Source: a virus
Length of the DNA stretch: 53,280 bases
IMG/VR virus record: IMGVR_UViG_3300021961_000137
Span: 1-53,280 of that record
Reading direction: 5' to 3' (one strand)
In this document: positions 52,016-53,280 of the stretch, piece by piece
Layout of the letters: each line of letters starts with the position of its first letter
How positions within the stretch are numbered: the first letter of the stretch is position 1
The notes under the pieces: generated by a model
What the model saw: only the letters and a program-made list of their open reading frames with translations
Database searches by the model: none
Told to the model about the DNA's origin: nothing
Position numbers and translations under genes: made by a program

Positions 52016-52287
52016 TGCTTACTACGAATCCTACGAACTTCATCATCAATAATTTCATTTACCTGTTCATAGATATAATCACATCCACCAAGTTCAATCA
52101 ACACCTCATCAGTATCATCATCGTTGAGGAACTTCTCTACATTTAGGTCAGGAAATCCATCCTCACCATTATCATAATAAATCACATCATTCTTGGTGAA
52201 TACAAATGCTGCAACTGGTGCATCTTCTCCTTGTGTTTCAATCAAGTTGTTGATGCTGTCACGAAGTTGTGAAAGTGTGCGGTACAT
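52012..52287 (-). CDS. Small acidic protein of unknown function
   Basis: This 91-residue protein (MYRTLSQLRDSINNLIETQG...) starts at the ATG at 52287, two bases past the stop of the preceding gene; a TTG six bases earlier is less likely. A helical N-terminus is followed by a strand segment PVAAFVFTKNDVIYY and an acidic middle, ending in a helix with basic residues (DDEVRRIRSKQ). No family recognised. Its stop overlaps the next start. Confidence 0.6.
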   Translation of the reverse strand: MYRTLSQLRDSINNLIETQGEDAPVAAFVFTKNDVIYYDNGEDGFPDLNVEKFLNDDDTDEVLIELGGCDYIYEQVNEIIDDEVRRIRSKQ

Positions 52288-52289
52288 GA

Positions 52290-52466
52290 TCAAAAACGAA
52301 TGATAGGATGATCTAAATTAAGAAAGTCGCAATCCTCATCTGAAAATGTAAGATCTACATTAAGTTGAATAAATTGATCCTCCCAACTGTTGTAGATACA
52401 AACATCTTCATTCAGTTGATCTTCATTGAGTTGTTGTAACTGTTGCAGAAGTTCTTTGTAAGTCAT
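52290..52466 (-). CDS. Small acidic, Gln/Leu-rich protein
   Basis: This 58-residue ORF (MTYKELLQQLQQLNEDQLNE...) has a helical Gln/Leu-rich start resembling a coiled coil, then a DVCIYNSWEDQF segment. It overlaps the preceding stop by one base (TGATG). No family recognised; existence is supported by tight coupling. Confidence 0.55.
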   Translation of the reverse strand: MTYKELLQQLQQLNEDQLNEDVCIYNSWEDQFIQLNVDLTFSDEDCDFLNLDHPIIRF

Positions 52467-52624
52467 CAATCATCTCCAAAGTTGTTGACAAGAAAATCCT
52501 CAAGTTCGCAAAGTTCCACCTCATCCAAGGAGTCAATGTAGTTATGCAAAGTATCTGCTAAGACACCATTATTCTTTTGGCAGGTTTCATACAGAAACTC
52601 AAAAAGTTGCGTTTTGGTAGTCAT
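52466..52624 (-). CDS. Small acidic protein of unknown function
   Basis: This 52-residue ORF (MTTKTQLFEFLYETCQKNNG...) looks all-helical and acidic, with two Cys. It lies two bases downstream of the 55-residue gene and overlaps the next. No family recognised. Confidence 0.55.
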   Translation of the reverse strand: MTTKTQLFEFLYETCQKNNGVLADTLHNYIDSLDEVELCELEDFLVNNFGDD

Positions 52625-52626
52625 AA

Positions 52627-52794
52627 TCAAACAGGAAAAACTTCAACAGAACGAATGAGATTAGTACGATCTGATGCTAGATAATCATCAGCAATCTTAC
52701 CACATGATGAACGCGATTGAATGATCTTTTCCTCATAAAGATTCTCATCTTCATCAGGAACCCAATACTCAATCAGCATACGATAAGTGTTCAT
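52627..52794 (-). CDS. Small protein of unknown function
   Basis: This 55-residue ORF (MNTYRMLIEYWVPDEDENLY...) begins with a strand of alternating hydrophobic residues, followed by an acidic turn and a helix (CGKIADDYLASDR), and ends in VEVFPV. It overlaps the gene before it as ATGA. No family recognised. Confidence 0.55.
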   Translation of the reverse strand: MNTYRMLIEYWVPDEDENLYEEKIIQSRSSCGKIADDYLASDRTNLIRSVEVFPV

Positions 52795-52964
52795 GCAAAC
52801 ACCTCAGTTAGTTTGATAAAGTTCATACCACGAACTTCATAAATGTTGACACGTTCACCAGAAAGTTCAACACTCCAATCAAATGCAACATCATACGCTT
52901 GTTCTAAATCAGTGTACCATTCTGCATCATCTTGTGGCAGAGAAGTAGGAAGAACAGCAAACAT
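52791..52964 (-). CDS. Small acidic protein, first gene of the overlapped group
   Basis: This 57-residue ORF (MFAVLPTSLPQDDAEWYTDL...) has a Trp-bearing acidic helix followed by VELSGERVNIYEVRGMNFIK, a likely beta hairpin. Its leader has TTAAAGAGTCGAAAA, a variant of the shared leader of the accessory genes, 90 bases from the gene before it, so a promoter here probably drives the group down to 51747. Confidence 0.55.
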   Translation of the reverse strand: MFAVLPTSLPQDDAEWYTDLEQAYDVAFDWSVELSGERVNIYEVRGMNFIKLTEVFA

Positions 52965-52990
52965 GTCGGTTGAGTTGTTTTCGACTCTTT

Positions 52991-53019
52991 AAGAATACAT
53001 CATTTTGAGCACTGTGCTC
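52991..53019 (-). promoter_or_regulatory. Operator-like palindrome and possible promoter
   Basis: TGAGCACTGTGCTCA (53005-53019) is a perfect 7+1+7 palindrome. TATTCT (52991-52996, minus strand) lies 17 bases from TGAGCA, the outer half of the palindrome, so a regulator bound there could cover the -35. Confidence 0.5.
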
Positions 53020-53054
53020 ATTTATTGTGACAGTTCTTCAACTGGCACTTAGTT

Positions 53055-53204
53055 TCAATCATTGTCTATTTGTCCTCCTTTAATTTCAACATTATCAAGA
53101 ATAGTTACAACTGAATTGTTTGGTGTAAGATACTCAATTTGTAATACATTTGGCGCAATTTCAGTAGAACCAATGATCGTAGAAGCAATGAGAAGTTCAA
53201 GCAT
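53055..53204 (-). CDS. Short ORF with hydrophobic N-terminus
   Basis: This 49-residue ORF (MLELLIASTIIGSTEIAPNV...) starts at ATG 53204; a TTG at 53237 would add a strongly hydrophobic LLFFVFTFI extension that could form a membrane anchor. No clear ribosome binding site is seen for either start. No family recognised. Confidence 0.45.
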   Translation of the reverse strand: MLELLIASTIIGSTEIAPNVLQIEYLTPNNSVVTILDNVEIKGGQIDND

Positions 53205-53268
53205 GATGAAAGTGAAAACGAAGAACAATAGATGCAAACAAACAGAAATTAAGCATGGATGATGTCAT
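53197..53268 (-). CDS. Possible 23-residue leader ORF
   Basis: A short frame (MTSSMLNFCLFASIVLRFHF then HHA) ends eight bases inside the next ORF, so it could couple translation. It has no clear ribosome binding site, and the window ends just upstream. Doubtful. Confidence 0.25.
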   Translation of the reverse strand: MTSSMLNFCLFASIVLRFHFHHA

Positions 53269-53280
53269 ATTGAAGAGACT

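Noticed and set aside
46384-53280. tRNA genes in the accessory spacers
   Set aside because: The hairpins present are simple stem-loops with U-runs; I found no cloverleaf or TTCRA arm. A tRNAscan-SE run would settle it.

Overview
This window looks like part of the genome of a T4-like marine myovirus, most like the cyanophages that infect Synechococcus or Prochlorococcus. A related marine T4-like phage of another host cannot be excluded, because no psbA or other photosynthesis gene is present here. The DNA is AT-rich. Every gene I support lies on the minus strand, so transcription runs from high to low coordinates. Many gene borders overlap as ATGA or TAATG, and T4-type late promoters (NATAAATA) precede most blocks of virion genes.

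Region 1 (about 1-44100) is a virion morphogenesis module nearly collinear with T4. In transcription order it holds gp25 and gp6 (baseplate wedge), a 4035-residue gp7-like wedge protein, a gp10-like protein, a tail fibre, gp8, a set of DUF4815-type tail proteins split over several ORFs, two small proteins, gp13, gp14 and gp15 (neck and tail completion), gp16 (small terminase), a group of small basic proteins and one long mosaic protein, gp17 (large terminase), a small zinc-ribbon protein, gp18 (sheath), gp19 (tube), gp20 (portal), gp67 and a gp68-position protein (prohead core), two virion proteins and gp21 (prohead protease). gp22 and gp23 are expected just beyond base 1. Together these genes build, package and process the head and assemble the contractile tail.

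Region 2 (about 44077-46383) holds conserved small phage proteins, a glycosyltransferase-like protein, a 48-residue membrane protein and one intrinsic terminator.

Region 3 (about 46384-51400) is an accessory, probably early, region. Short genes, mostly unknown but including a DUF6011-type zinc-motif protein and a GP88-family protein, are separated by modular spacers. Read on the gene strand, a spacer is an intrinsic terminator at or near the stop codon, then a sigma70-like promoter, then a shared leader before the next ATG. This resembles the promoter/stem-loop (PeSL) cassettes described in T4-type phages. The same spacers carry, on the opposite (plus) strand, a repeated element: in five copies a -10-like hexamer lies exactly 18 nt before a conserved ACCCTGCGCGGAAATA-like block, four of these with a recognisable -35. 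A sixth copy keeps the block but not the -10. This plus-strand element, which has no ORF behind it, is the most interesting unexplained structure in the window.

Region 4 (about 51558-53280) holds an AT-rich inverted-repeat zone and a tightly overlapped string of very small ORFs with a palindromic operator-like site near its start.

I see no tRNA, rRNA, CRISPR array, integrase or insertion sequence. Functional names rest on recognising sequence motifs from memory, not on database searches.
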